64,000 nucleotides of DNA. Origin: Flavobacteriaceae bacterium. Lineage in GTDB: Bacteria > Bacteroidota > Bacteroidia > Flavobacteriales > Flavobacteriaceae. The position numbers and the translations under genes are program-made. Shown piece after piece: positions 52,272 to 61,378 of the stretch. The DNA is taken from assembly GCA_947483075.1 (NCBI GenBank), contig CANKLE010000003.1, forward strand, positions 169,779 through 233,778. The letters are read 5' to 3'. A model generated the notes under the pieces. That model did no database searches, was not told where the DNA came from, and saw only the letters and a list, made by a program, of their open reading frames with translations. Each line of letters starts with the position of its first letter. Position 1 is the stretch's first letter.

Positions 52272-55169
52272 ATCATCCAGCCCCTGCAAAAACGACACAA
52301 AATTATCATCCAGTTGCACATTGAGTTTTTTGCGCACCCGGTAGCGCGCACTTTCGATGCCTCGAATGGATATATTGAGCAAGGGTGAAATTTCTTTATT
52401 GGATAAATTCATTTTAACAAAGGCGCATAAACGCAATTCCCGCTCGGTTAAAGAGGCGTCTATTTTTTTTAATTTTTCAAAAAAATCGTGGTGGATCAGC
52501 TCGAAATTCACGTCAAAAATGACCATGAATTCTTCCCCAATTTTATGTTGATTTAATTTTTGGAAAATCTCGATGATTTTACGGCGCGCATCTTCGCTTT
52601 TTATCATGTCCTTGAGCTGTTTGAGGTCGGTTTGTAGCTCGTTAAAGATATTCTTCTTCTGACTCAAAAGCAGCGTGTAATTGGCCAATTCCTTGCTTTT
52701 CCCTAAGAGATCAACTTGTAGATTGAGCTTGTCTTGCTGTATCAATTCCCGGTCTTGGTTTAATTTTAATTTTTCTAATTCAAGCTCGAGCAGGTGTTGA
52801 TTTTTTTGAATTTCGAGTTCTGATTTTCGACGCTCGTAGGCAATTTTCTTTTTGACTGACTCAACCGTGTAGTAAACCAAATAAATCGACAAAAACAAAT
52901 AGATTAAATAAGCCAAATTGGTTTCGTACCATTTTGGCAACACGGTAAATTCTAGGGATGTTTCTGCTCCAGAAAGCCCTGCAAGATTCCTGCTTTTCAC
53001 CAAAAAAGTATAATTACCCGGACGCAAATGCGTGTATTCTTTATAGGGACTGCTTTGCCAAGGCGACCAATTCTCATCTACATTTTGAAGTTTATAACTG
53101 TAATTTATCGCTGTACTTGACATCATTTTTGGGGAGGCAAATTCAAAGCGCAAAATGTCGGTTTGGTTGGGCAAATTGAGGGTCGAATTTTGCGAATTGG
53201 TGCGGATGTAAGTAACTTGTTGATTGTGTAAATACGTAACCTGACTTATTTGGGTGGGCACCTTTTTTAGGGATGATGAATTCAATAAATTGAAAAAAAT
53301 TACCCCGTAATTAGTGCCAAAAAGAACTTTATTGGCGTTTAGGGGATGCACACACTCCATGCCGCGATTAAAACTTCCTTTGAGGTTCAGAAATAAATCC
53401 TTGTATAATTTTTTGGAGGGATCATTGTTGTAAAAATAGCCCGCTTCATCATCTTGTACAAACCAGGTCTTGTCTTGAAACTGCAGTAGTTTACGGGTGT
53501 TTTTGGTTGGATCTAAAATGGAATTCAATGCGGCAAACGGAATAAATTTATTATTGGCTTTGTTGTAGGTGTAAATTCCGGTATTGGTCGTGAAAACAAT
53601 TTTAGCATTCCATTTATATACATTGATGTTAAAGGCCGATTTAAAACCGTTTTGGGTGGTGAAGTTTTCAACAGCAATTACACGCGAATAAGAAGGATTA
53701 AGATGAATCTTATAGACTCCTTTGTATCCGTGGCATACCCAATAGGTATTTGGTTCATCATCGGCAAGTATATCCCGAGTTGATTCGTCAAAGCCTGAAA
53801 TCTTATACTTAATTACCCATTTACCTTGCTGTTTAACTACTAGGTATAATCCGTTATAATTAGATCCCAAATACCAGCCCAACTTGTCTTTGATAGGGGT
53901 AAGTTTCCAAAAACCAGCAGGCCCTTCAATTTTCTGGGCCGAACCATCAACTAGCTTATAAATACCCGTATCGTGCGAAATTAGAATGTCTCCTTCACAT
54001 TCTTGAATAGACCAAGATTGGCCTTGCAAAACCGACAACTTGTTAAACACTAATTTTTTATCCGCTCGCGATTGAACTAAATCGCTAAAATAGATGCCAT
54101 TATTGGAAGCAAGATAAATGCGTTGGTTTTTTAACAACAAATCATAGACAGAAGCTTGATCAAAAATAGATTGGAAGGGCGAACTGTAATCAACCAAATC
54201 AAGTCCGTTGTTTTGTAAAACCCAAATGGTATTATTTTTGGTGCGATAAAGCTTATGAATAGTACTATTTGATAGGGCTGAAAATTCTGTGTCGTTTTGA
54301 ATTATTGTATTATTTGCAGAAAGCTTGATGATTTTAGAACTTAAGGTTCCCAGCAAATAGCCTCCCTCCGAATCTTTTATCACAGAAGTAATCTGGTCTT
54401 TATGATTCTTATCAAATAAAATTTGTTGCAGCTTTATGGTTTTGGTTTGTACATCTCCTAAATAAATAGACCCTGCCTTGGTTACCATCAAGATTTGATT
54501 TTTCTTTTGGGTTGAGACAATTTCGGCCAATTCTTCATTGCCATAACTGGCGGCGGGAAACATCAAAGTCAATTCGTTTTTTAGACTGTCTAATTGATAA
54601 ATTCCATGAGAGTCATCTTGAACAAAGTACTTGTTGTCTACAATTGCCGAGTAGGTAAAAGACTTGTAGGATGGAATTTGTGTAGCCGAAGAATGTGAGA
54701 TGAGAAGAAGTTTGCTGAATGATCTGAAAATAATTTGATTCGCAAACTCATGTGCTTGCCATAAATTCTCAAAGTTTGTTTCCTGCAACCTCAATTTAGC
54801 CAATAAGGAAGTATAATAATATTGACCTGAGGTATTTTTTTGAATGACCCCTAATTCGTTATACCCCCCGGCATAAATTTTACCCGTTGAGGTTTTTACC
54901 AAACTTCGAATAGAAGAGTTGTTGGGTAGGCTCAGTTTTTGCCAGTTTTCACCATCAAATACAAGGGCTCCGTCATTATTACTAAACAACATTTCTCCCG
55001 TATCTAATTCGCAACTGGTCCAGAATTGAGGATCCCCTTTAAAATCTGTTCTAGAATAATGAATGACTTTGGGGAGCTTCGAAACAAAAGAAAAATCTTG
55101 TTGGGCATGCAAAACCACAGCAAAAAAATGAAAGACCACCAAAAAAACTAAATAATCCCGTGTTTTCAT
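52269..55169 (-). CDS. Beta-propeller/triple-Tyr sensor with LuxR-type HTH (PUL regulator)
   Basis: A 966-residue one-component membrane regulator: signal anchor, a large periplasmic beta-propeller of reg_prop-type repeats (about 30-650), a triple-tyrosine (Y_Y_Y) Ig-like domain (about 665-745), a helix (LAYLIYLFLSIYLVYYTVES), a coiled coil (about 765-870) and a C-terminal LuxR/GerE-type HTH (LTERELRLCAFVKMNLSNKE, then ISIRGIESARYRVRKKL). There is no histidine kinase domain. Such proteins sense oligosaccharides outside and act on DNA directly. It is divergent from the SusE/F-C-D-GH30 genes and probably controls them. Confidence 0.9.
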   Translation of the reverse strand: MKTRDYLVFLVVFHFFAVVLHAQQDFSFVSKLPKVIHYSRTDFKGDPQFWTSCELDTGEMLFSNNDGALVFDGENWQKLSLPNNSSIRSLVKTSTGKIYAGGYNELGVIQKNTSGQYYYTSLLAKLRLQETNFENLWQAHEFANQIIFRSFSKLLLISHSSATQIPSYKSFTYSAIVDNKYFVQDDSHGIYQLDSLKNELTLMFPAASYGNEELAEIVSTQKKNQILMVTKAGSIYLGDVQTKTIKLQQILFDKNHKDQITSVIKDSEGGYLLGTLSSKIIKLSANNTIIQNDTEFSALSNSTIHKLYRTKNNTIWVLQNNGLDLVDYSSPFQSIFDQASVYDLLLKNQRIYLASNNGIYFSDLVQSRADKKLVFNKLSVLQGQSWSIQECEGDILISHDTGIYKLVDGSAQKIEGPAGFWKLTPIKDKLGWYLGSNYNGLYLVVKQQGKWVIKYKISGFDESTRDILADDEPNTYWVCHGYKGVYKIHLNPSYSRVIAVENFTTQNGFKSAFNINVYKWNAKIVFTTNTGIYTYNKANNKFIPFAALNSILDPTKNTRKLLQFQDKTWFVQDDEAGYFYNNDPSKKLYKDLFLNLKGSFNRGMECVHPLNANKVLFGTNYGVIFFNLLNSSSLKKVPTQISQVTYLHNQQVTYIRTNSQNSTLNLPNQTDILRFEFASPKMMSSTAINYSYKLQNVDENWSPWQSSPYKEYTHLRPGNYTFLVKSRNLAGLSGAETSLEFTVLPKWYETNLAYLIYLFLSIYLVYYTVESVKKKIAYERRKSELEIQKNQHLLELELEKLKLNQDRELIQQDKLNLQVDLLGKSKELANYTLLLSQKKNIFNELQTDLKQLKDMIKSEDARRKIIEIFQKLNQHKIGEEFMVIFDVNFELIHHDFFEKLKKIDASLTERELRLCAFVKMNLSNKEISPLLNISIRGIESARYRVRKKLNVQLDDNFVSFLQGLDD

Positions 55170-55494
55170 TTTAAACTATTTTAATGTGCTGAATTTAAGC
55201 AAATTAACATTCTCGTCAATTCACTACGTCAATACTACGCTTTTTTAATTGAACTAGAGAATAATAATTATATAAAAATTTGAATTTAAACTATTTAAAG
55301 TAAAAAAAGTAGTGAAAAAGTAAAAAAATAAAGCTGCGGTGTAATGCAAGTGTAACTGAAAAAATACCACGGCCGATTGAAAACAATAATTTGGTTCCTG
55401 AAAAAATAACGCAATCGATAAAGGTCGATGCTTAGTTGTTTCACCTTAATAAAAATTTAATCTTTTAATTATTAACAAAAACCAAATTATTTTT
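55170..55494. other. Divergent regulatory region of the polysaccharide locus
   Basis: 325 bases, AT-rich, without ORF. It must hold the promoters of the regulator (minus) and the SusE/F-like gene (plus). I see no perfect TAnnTTTG at a convincing position; TAATTTG at 55387-55393 is the nearest match on the plus strand. That would give an untranslated leader of about 95 bases. Confidence 0.4.
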
Positions 55495-56727
55495 ATGAAA
55501 ACAAAATTACGCTACTTTTTAATTGCCATCGCCGTGGGTGTGAGCAGTTTTATGCATGCACAAGTTTCGATTACTGGAACTGGAACTGGAGGTTGGGTGC
55601 AACCGGGAAATCTTGCCCTAACCACTACAGATGGGGTTGTTTTTACTGCTAGCAACTTCGAAATTGTTGGAGACGGAAACATGAAATTCTCTGAGGCCGG
55701 AACTTGGGAAACCACTGGTGGGTATTCTGTTGATACAGCAGCTCCTGGATTCCCTTCTGGAATTATTACTGTAAATGGTGGTTCTAACCTTGTAGGTACT
55801 TTAGGTTTTTGGAATGTTACCTACAATATTACTACTAAAGAGTATTTATTTACTCCAGGTGTAAACCCAAATCCGGTAATTACTATGAATGGTGGTGGAT
55901 TAGCTGCTCCTGTTCAAATGCAAACTAATAATGGTATTGCTTACTTCAAGAAAAGTGTATATTTCCCTGGAGGCGATGCTTCTTTCAATCAAGAAGGTAC
56001 TGCTAACCAATGGGGCGGCGGTTTTCCTGATGGGCCTGTTGTTAACGGAGGAACTGTAACTGTTCCAACTGGAATCTTCAATACCTATTTTGTAATGCCT
56101 GGAACTGGACCAGCTGAATACGTATTCGAACCAACTGTAGTAAGTATGATTGGAAATTTTGAAGGATCTGCTTGGGGTAATGACCTTGATTTAGAAACTA
56201 CGGATAACATTCACTACACCAAAACAAACTGGGTTGGCGCAATTTTCCCTGGATGGAATGACACGGAATTGCACTTAAAATTCAGAGACAACCACGATTG
56301 GACTATGCAATACGGTTGTCCTTCTGGAGGAAACGGATCAAACAATTTAGCTTTGTCTGCGACTGCTCAAAACGGCATCGACGGTGGAGGTGGTGATATC
56401 TTTATTCCGTTTGACACGTATAATGTAGAATTAAACAGAACTACAGGTACTTGGACATTTACAAGTGTATTGGCTAATCACGTATTCACTTCATCAAGTG
56501 TAACAGTGTATCCTAATCCATCTTCGACTGTTTGGACTTTTGAAAACAAAAACAACGATAACATTGTTGCGGTTGAAATCGTTGACGTAACCGGAAAAGT
56601 TGTCGTTAGAGAACAAAACCAAGCCGCAGTAATTACGGTTGATTCATCTAAATTAAATTGTGGTGTATATTTTGCAAAAGTGATTACTACTGCTGCTTCT
56701 ACTACAATTAAATTAGTTAAAAACTAA
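55495..56727 (+). CDS. SusE/SusF-like glycan-binding protein with T9SS signal
   Basis: A 410-residue secreted protein with signal peptide (residues 1-23, ending SFMHAQ) and three repeated modules of about 95-105 residues, each ending in a strand like FWNVTYNITTKEYLFTPG or TYNVELNRTTGTWTFTS, as in the SusE/SusF starch-binding family. The C-terminal 75 residues are a type A T9SS sorting domain (VTVYPNPSSTVW). SusE/F proteins are normally lipoproteins encoded after susD; this one is a T9SS cargo placed before susC and followed by a terminator, so it may be made in excess. It probably captures the glycan at the surface. Confidence 0.8.
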   Translation: MKTKLRYFLIAIAVGVSSFMHAQVSITGTGTGGWVQPGNLALTTTDGVVFTASNFEIVGDGNMKFSEAGTWETTGGYSVDTAAPGFPSGIITVNGGSNLVGTLGFWNVTYNITTKEYLFTPGVNPNPVITMNGGGLAAPVQMQTNNGIAYFKKSVYFPGGDASFNQEGTANQWGGGFPDGPVVNGGTVTVPTGIFNTYFVMPGTGPAEYVFEPTVVSMIGNFEGSAWGNDLDLETTDNIHYTKTNWVGAIFPGWNDTELHLKFRDNHDWTMQYGCPSGGNGSNNLALSATAQNGIDGGGGDIFIPFDTYNVELNRTTGTWTFTSVLANHVFTSSSVTVYPNPSSTVWTFENKNNDNIVAVEIVDVTGKVVVREQNQAAVITVDSSKLNCGVYFAKVITTAASTTIKLVKN

Positions 56728-56742
56728 GTAAACACACTAAAT

Positions 56743-56782
56743 AAAATCCCTTGCAATTCGTTGTAAGGGATTTTTATTTTTT
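56743..56782 (+). terminator. Terminator/attenuator between the SusE/F-like gene and susC
   Basis: A 14-bp stem (AAAATCCCTTGCAA, 56743-56756, with TTGTAAGGGATTTT, 56761-56774, one G-U) with a TTCG loop and a T-rich tail. It is very stable and lies 15 bases after the stop, so only part of the transcripts should reach susC, or susC has its own promoter. Confidence 0.85.
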
Positions 56783-56864
56783 TATCTCGATTGCCTTTTT
56801 CGTATTCTTATTCTACGTAAATAAGAATTTCTTATTGAATCACACCCAGTTAACCAACGATTAT

Positions 56865-59825
56865 ATGAAGCTCAAAACCTATTTGTTTTTTATGTGCTAC
56901 CTCTTTATTGGTGTAGTTCATGCTCAGTCTCTCGAAATAAAAGGGACTGTAACCGATTCAAAAAATAATACGCCTTTGGATCGAGTGAATATATTGGCTA
57001 AAAAATCAAAGAAACAAACATCAACCGATCTTACGGGTGCTTTTAAATTAAAAATCAACGGCCCTGATGTGCTGGTAATTAGTGCAATAGGGTATTCAAC
57101 CAAAGAAGTAAGTGTGCAAAGCAACGAAAACTTGCAAGTAAGTTTGGCAGAAGAAATCAATAAACTAGAAGAAGTAGTTATTAATGTGGGGTATGGAACT
57201 CAAAAAAGAAAAAACCTAACCAGTGCTATTTCATCTGTAAAAGCCGATGCCTTTGACGACAGACCTATTTTTAATGTGGGTCAAGCCATACAAGGAAATG
57301 CAGCCGGAGTTCAAGTAACACAGCCTTCTGGCAAGCCAGGTGCAGGCTTAGATATTCGCATTCGAGGACTGAACTCGATCAATTCAGGAAATAACCCCTT
57401 GTACGTTATTGATGGAGTACAAACCTACGACAGTAGCGGAATCAACACCGACGACATCGTAGATATTCAAATATTAAAAGACGCCACCTCTACCGCCATT
57501 TATGGCGTGAATGGTAGCTCGGGTGTAGTATTAATTACCACCAAAAAAGGAAAATCAAATACGAGCAATTTTAATTTTAGCTCTTATTCCGGAAGTTCTT
57601 CACTTATAAATCAACAACAGGTATTGAATCCGGAGCAATATAAAACGCTCATGGGGGAAGTAAATTCAGGATATGTAGGCTATATCAATCAGCCTAAATA
57701 TGCTGGAATAAATACCAATTGGGTTGATTTAGTATTCCGAACTGGACAGGATAAAAACTATGATTTTTCGTATAGTGGCGGATCCGAAAAAGTGAAAGCA
57801 TTTAGCTCTTTAGGGTACCAAGACATCAAAGGAATTGTTGATCCGGCCTCCTTCAATCGAATTTCAGGCCGATTGAACGTAGATATTGACGCGGCTTCTT
57901 GGATAAAAGCCCATTGCAACGTAAATCTATTGCGTACGCTTCTTAAAAATACCAGCGACAACAACAGCGCCAACCAAGGCGGTGTAATTTTAAGCACCTT
58001 GACTACTCCTAGTTTCTTGCCGGTTTATGCCGATCAATTGGTGGGTGGCGCAGTAGCCAACGGACAACTTCCCGGACAATTTGCCAATAATCCTGTAGCT
58101 TCATTAGAAAATCCGGTGTCATTCCAAAGCCGACAAGAAGACAACGAAACCTTTCGCTACTTAGGAAACTTGGGATTTGATGTGACTTTGGCACCCAATT
58201 TGATTTGGAAAGCCAACTCGAGTATCGATTGGTCTAGAAGTATCTACCAATTTTTTGTAGACAGTTTTCGATCTAATTATGGACGAGGTGAGACGGGGAA
58301 TTTGCCGCAAGATCGCGGAATTGGCCGCCAACATATCACCACAGACTACAGTTGGAATTTAGAAAACACGCTCAATTATACCTATAAAAAAGACAATCAC
58401 GATCTAACCGTCATGGCCGGATCAAGTATTCAACAAATGAGATTGGATAAACTTAAAATTGAAGGAACCGGTTTTGCTCCCGATTTACGAAGTCTAGACA
58501 TTAATCAAATGATGTACATCAATCGTTTTGCTTCGGATACCATAGCCAAAGAGAAAAATTATGTTTCGCTTTTTAGTAGAGCTACCTATAGCTACAAAGG
58601 AAAATACATTCTAAACGCAGTAGTTCGCGCCAGCGGGGCTTCGCAATTGGCCAAAGGAAAAAAATGGGGGTACTTCCCGGGCGTTTCAGCTGCATGGATT
58701 GTATCCAACGAAGATTTTTTATCAACTAATACTCTAATTTCTGAATTTAAGATTCGCGGGGGGTGGGGACAAACCGGGAACATTTCAGGAATTGGGTATT
58801 ATTCGTCCTATGGTTTATTGGGCGATGATCACGGTACACTGCAAAATTACCGCAACGACAACTTAACTTGGGAAACCACCACCGACCTTAACCTTGGTGT
58901 CGATTTAGGCTTCTTTTCCAATCGGATAAAAGCGACGGTAGATGTGTTTAGACGTCTCACACACAATTTATTTAATGACATCGAAGTATTTAATACCCCT
59001 TACTACTACAACGGAGGAAAACTCGAAAACAAAGGACTGGAACTTGGTTTATCGACCGTCAATGTAAAAGGCGACTTTAGTTGGACTACGAGTTTGAATG
59101 TTTCATTTATGAAAAATAAAGTGCTCGAAATGGGAAGCTACCGCTCGGTCTACTACAAAGGATACCAAGATGTCGTGCGCATTGAAGCCGGTCAACCCTT
59201 AGGCAACTTTTATGGCTATGTAGTCGATCGTGTAAATCCTGACAATGGGATATTAGAATACAAAGATTTAAACAATGACGGCCGCATTACTACCGATGAT
59301 CGAACGGTAATAGGAAACGGCTTGCCCGATTATACTTTTGGAATGACCAACACCTTTTCATTCAAAGGTTTTGCCTTAGATGTTTTACTTACCGGAACTC
59401 AGGGCAACGAAATATTTAATGCGTCACGAGTAGATCTTGAAGGCATGTTGGACAATAAAAACCAATCGATTGCTGTATTGGATCGTTGGACCACAGCCGG
59501 ACAAATTACCGATATTCCCAAAGCCGGACCTACGAATTTCCAAGGGATTTCGGCTACAGCCAACTCGACTCGATGGATAGAAGACGGTTCGTATGTGCGC
59601 GTAAAAGCCGCTACTTTTGGGTATACATTTACTAAACTTAAATTTGGTCTTAATGCACTAAAACTATATGTAACGGGGCAAAATTTAGTGACCTGGACCA
59701 AGTATTCAGGATTTGATCCCGAAGTGAGTGCATTTAGCGGAGACACGGGTGTAAGTCCTGGGATAGATTACGGAACTTATCCTCAAATTAGAACCTTCAT
59801 TTTTGGTGTTAAAGCAAGTTTTTAA
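56865..59825 (+). CDS. SusC/RagA-family TonB-dependent glycan transporter
   Basis: A 986-residue outer membrane porin starting at the ATG at 56865; the longer frame begins inside the terminator hairpin and adds a spurious hydrophobic segment. Signal peptide (LFFMCYLFIGVVHAQ), carboxypeptidase-D-like regulatory domain (22-95), TonB box/plug with INVGYGTQKRKNLTSAIS and LDIRIRGLNSINSG, and a beta-barrel ending in an aromatic residue (GVKASF). It works with the SusD protein 12 bases downstream as a pedal-bin importer of oligosaccharides. Confidence 0.95.
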   Translation: MKLKTYLFFMCYLFIGVVHAQSLEIKGTVTDSKNNTPLDRVNILAKKSKKQTSTDLTGAFKLKINGPDVLVISAIGYSTKEVSVQSNENLQVSLAEEINKLEEVVINVGYGTQKRKNLTSAISSVKADAFDDRPIFNVGQAIQGNAAGVQVTQPSGKPGAGLDIRIRGLNSINSGNNPLYVIDGVQTYDSSGINTDDIVDIQILKDATSTAIYGVNGSSGVVLITTKKGKSNTSNFNFSSYSGSSSLINQQQVLNPEQYKTLMGEVNSGYVGYINQPKYAGINTNWVDLVFRTGQDKNYDFSYSGGSEKVKAFSSLGYQDIKGIVDPASFNRISGRLNVDIDAASWIKAHCNVNLLRTLLKNTSDNNSANQGGVILSTLTTPSFLPVYADQLVGGAVANGQLPGQFANNPVASLENPVSFQSRQEDNETFRYLGNLGFDVTLAPNLIWKANSSIDWSRSIYQFFVDSFRSNYGRGETGNLPQDRGIGRQHITTDYSWNLENTLNYTYKKDNHDLTVMAGSSIQQMRLDKLKIEGTGFAPDLRSLDINQMMYINRFASDTIAKEKNYVSLFSRATYSYKGKYILNAVVRASGASQLAKGKKWGYFPGVSAAWIVSNEDFLSTNTLISEFKIRGGWGQTGNISGIGYYSSYGLLGDDHGTLQNYRNDNLTWETTTDLNLGVDLGFFSNRIKATVDVFRRLTHNLFNDIEVFNTPYYYNGGKLENKGLELGLSTVNVKGDFSWTTSLNVSFMKNKVLEMGSYRSVYYKGYQDVVRIEAGQPLGNFYGYVVDRVNPDNGILEYKDLNNDGRITTDDRTVIGNGLPDYTFGMTNTFSFKGFALDVLLTGTQGNEIFNASRVDLEGMLDNKNQSIAVLDRWTTAGQITDIPKAGPTNFQGISATANSTRWIEDGSYVRVKAATFGYTFTKLKFGLNALKLYVTGQNLVTWTKYSGFDPEVSAFSGDTGVSPGIDYGTYPQIRTFIFGVKASF

Positions 59826-59837
59826 AAAATTAAACCG

Positions 59838-61322
59838 ATGAAAAACAGAACATTTAGTATACGATTAGCGTTAACCATCGCAACTTTGGGTGTATTTACT
59901 TCTTGTAGTGACCTCTTAGATACCAAACCAATTACCGATGAAATATACATAGATCCAAACGCGCCCTTAGTAACCGCAGATCAAGCCGAAGCAGCGATGC
60001 GCAACTGTGTCAATTCATTTGGGATTGAGTACTGGCAATTCGATTACTTTTTTTATGGCGATGCCGGCTCAGACGTAGCCTATGCTGGTGCCGATGGCGA
60101 GCCCTTTTTTCAAATAGAAGAATACCGACCTATTGCTACCAATTATGTCATAGCACGCGACTGGAAATGGCTCAATGAATTTGTGAAACGCTGTAATTTG
60201 GTGATCAATTATGCAAACGAGGTGTCCGATTTATCGCAAGCCAGAAAAGATGAAATGATCGGGGAAGCTTCGTTAATTCGAGCCATCACTCGATTTCAGG
60301 CGGTGCAAACCTGGGGAGCATTTCCGCTAGTAAACGATTATGTTTACTCGATTAACAACACAAATTTTGACCAGGTATATCCCTCACTCTATCCCTCACG
60401 CAAACCCGTTGAGCAGGTATATGATGCCATTATTGCCGACTGCGAAGTGGCTTTGCAAAAAGCGCCCACCTCTACTTCGGCGCCAAGCAGCAAATACTTC
60501 CCAAGCAAAGGAGCAGCCAATGCCTTGTTGGCCAAAGCCTATGCCACCAAACCCAACCCCGATTGGAACAAAGTGGTGCAATACTGCGATGCGGTGATTG
60601 GTGGCGGGTATACCCTACTCCCTACTTTTGATAACTTGTTTGACAACACGCACGAAGGCAATGCCGAATCCATTTGGGAAATCAATGGTGAAGGTGCTGG
60701 CGCAAATATTAACGGCTGGTGCACCCAAGTATTTTTAGGAAATAATTGGAAGAAATTCAATACGCCTTCTCACACCATCAATACGGCATTAGACACCAAA
60801 CGTAAAGCGTCAAGCATCAAAAAATTGCCCACTACCTTTGCCGATCCCTATTGGACCACCTTTACCCAATTTCCAAATCCTTGGAAAATGCGTGCTACCG
60901 ATGGCACGCAAAATTTCTATATCTTTCGTTTGGCTGATATTATTTTATTAAAAGCAGAAGCGCTTGCTCATAATGGCGATTTAACAGGCGCAATGACTTT
61001 GGTTAATCAGGTGCGCACTCGGGTGAATTTGCCCAATGTAGCCGCTGCAACCTCAGTCTCTGATGCCATAGATAAAATAGTGCGTGAGCGATTTTTAGAA
61101 TTAGCCTTTGAGGGCCATCGTTGGTTTGATTTGAAACGCGAAGGAAAAGCACTCGAGATCTTGGCCACACAAACCTATCCGAAATACAATCCGGCTACTC
61201 AAACTACCACAGAAACCCCAATGCCCTATGTAGTGAACCTAGAAGAGAAAGATTTATTGATGCCGGTACCGCAAGAAGCGCTTGATGGCAATCCAAATCT
61301 CTCCCAAAATCCTGGCTATTAA
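59838..61322 (+). CDS. SusD/RagB-family glycan-binding lipoprotein
   Basis: A 494-residue surface lipoprotein (lipobox FTSC near Cys23, then SDLLDTKP). It has the helical TPR-like SusD core (AEAAMRNCVNSFG, GEASLIRAITRFQAVQTWG, AANALLAKAYATKP) and the conserved C-terminal part (FRLADIILLKAEALAHNGD, RERFLELAFEGHRWFDLKR, MPVPQEALDGNPNLSQNPGY). It is the lid of the SusC transporter. Confidence 0.95.
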   Translation: MKNRTFSIRLALTIATLGVFTSCSDLLDTKPITDEIYIDPNAPLVTADQAEAAMRNCVNSFGIEYWQFDYFFYGDAGSDVAYAGADGEPFFQIEEYRPIATNYVIARDWKWLNEFVKRCNLVINYANEVSDLSQARKDEMIGEASLIRAITRFQAVQTWGAFPLVNDYVYSINNTNFDQVYPSLYPSRKPVEQVYDAIIADCEVALQKAPTSTSAPSSKYFPSKGAANALLAKAYATKPNPDWNKVVQYCDAVIGGGYTLLPTFDNLFDNTHEGNAESIWEINGEGAGANINGWCTQVFLGNNWKKFNTPSHTINTALDTKRKASSIKKLPTTFADPYWTTFTQFPNPWKMRATDGTQNFYIFRLADIILLKAEALAHNGDLTGAMTLVNQVRTRVNLPNVAAATSVSDAIDKIVRERFLELAFEGHRWFDLKREGKALEILATQTYPKYNPATQTTTETPMPYVVNLEEKDLLMPVPQEALDGNPNLSQNPGY

Positions 61323-61378
61323 TAAAAACCTTTGCTTATTAATCGTTTTGAACTTCTTATTTAGCGCCTGACATAAAA

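Noticed and set aside
56751..56864. N-terminal extension of SusC
   Set aside because: It begins inside a strong terminator hairpin and puts a non-conserved hydrophobic stretch before the real signal peptide at 56865.
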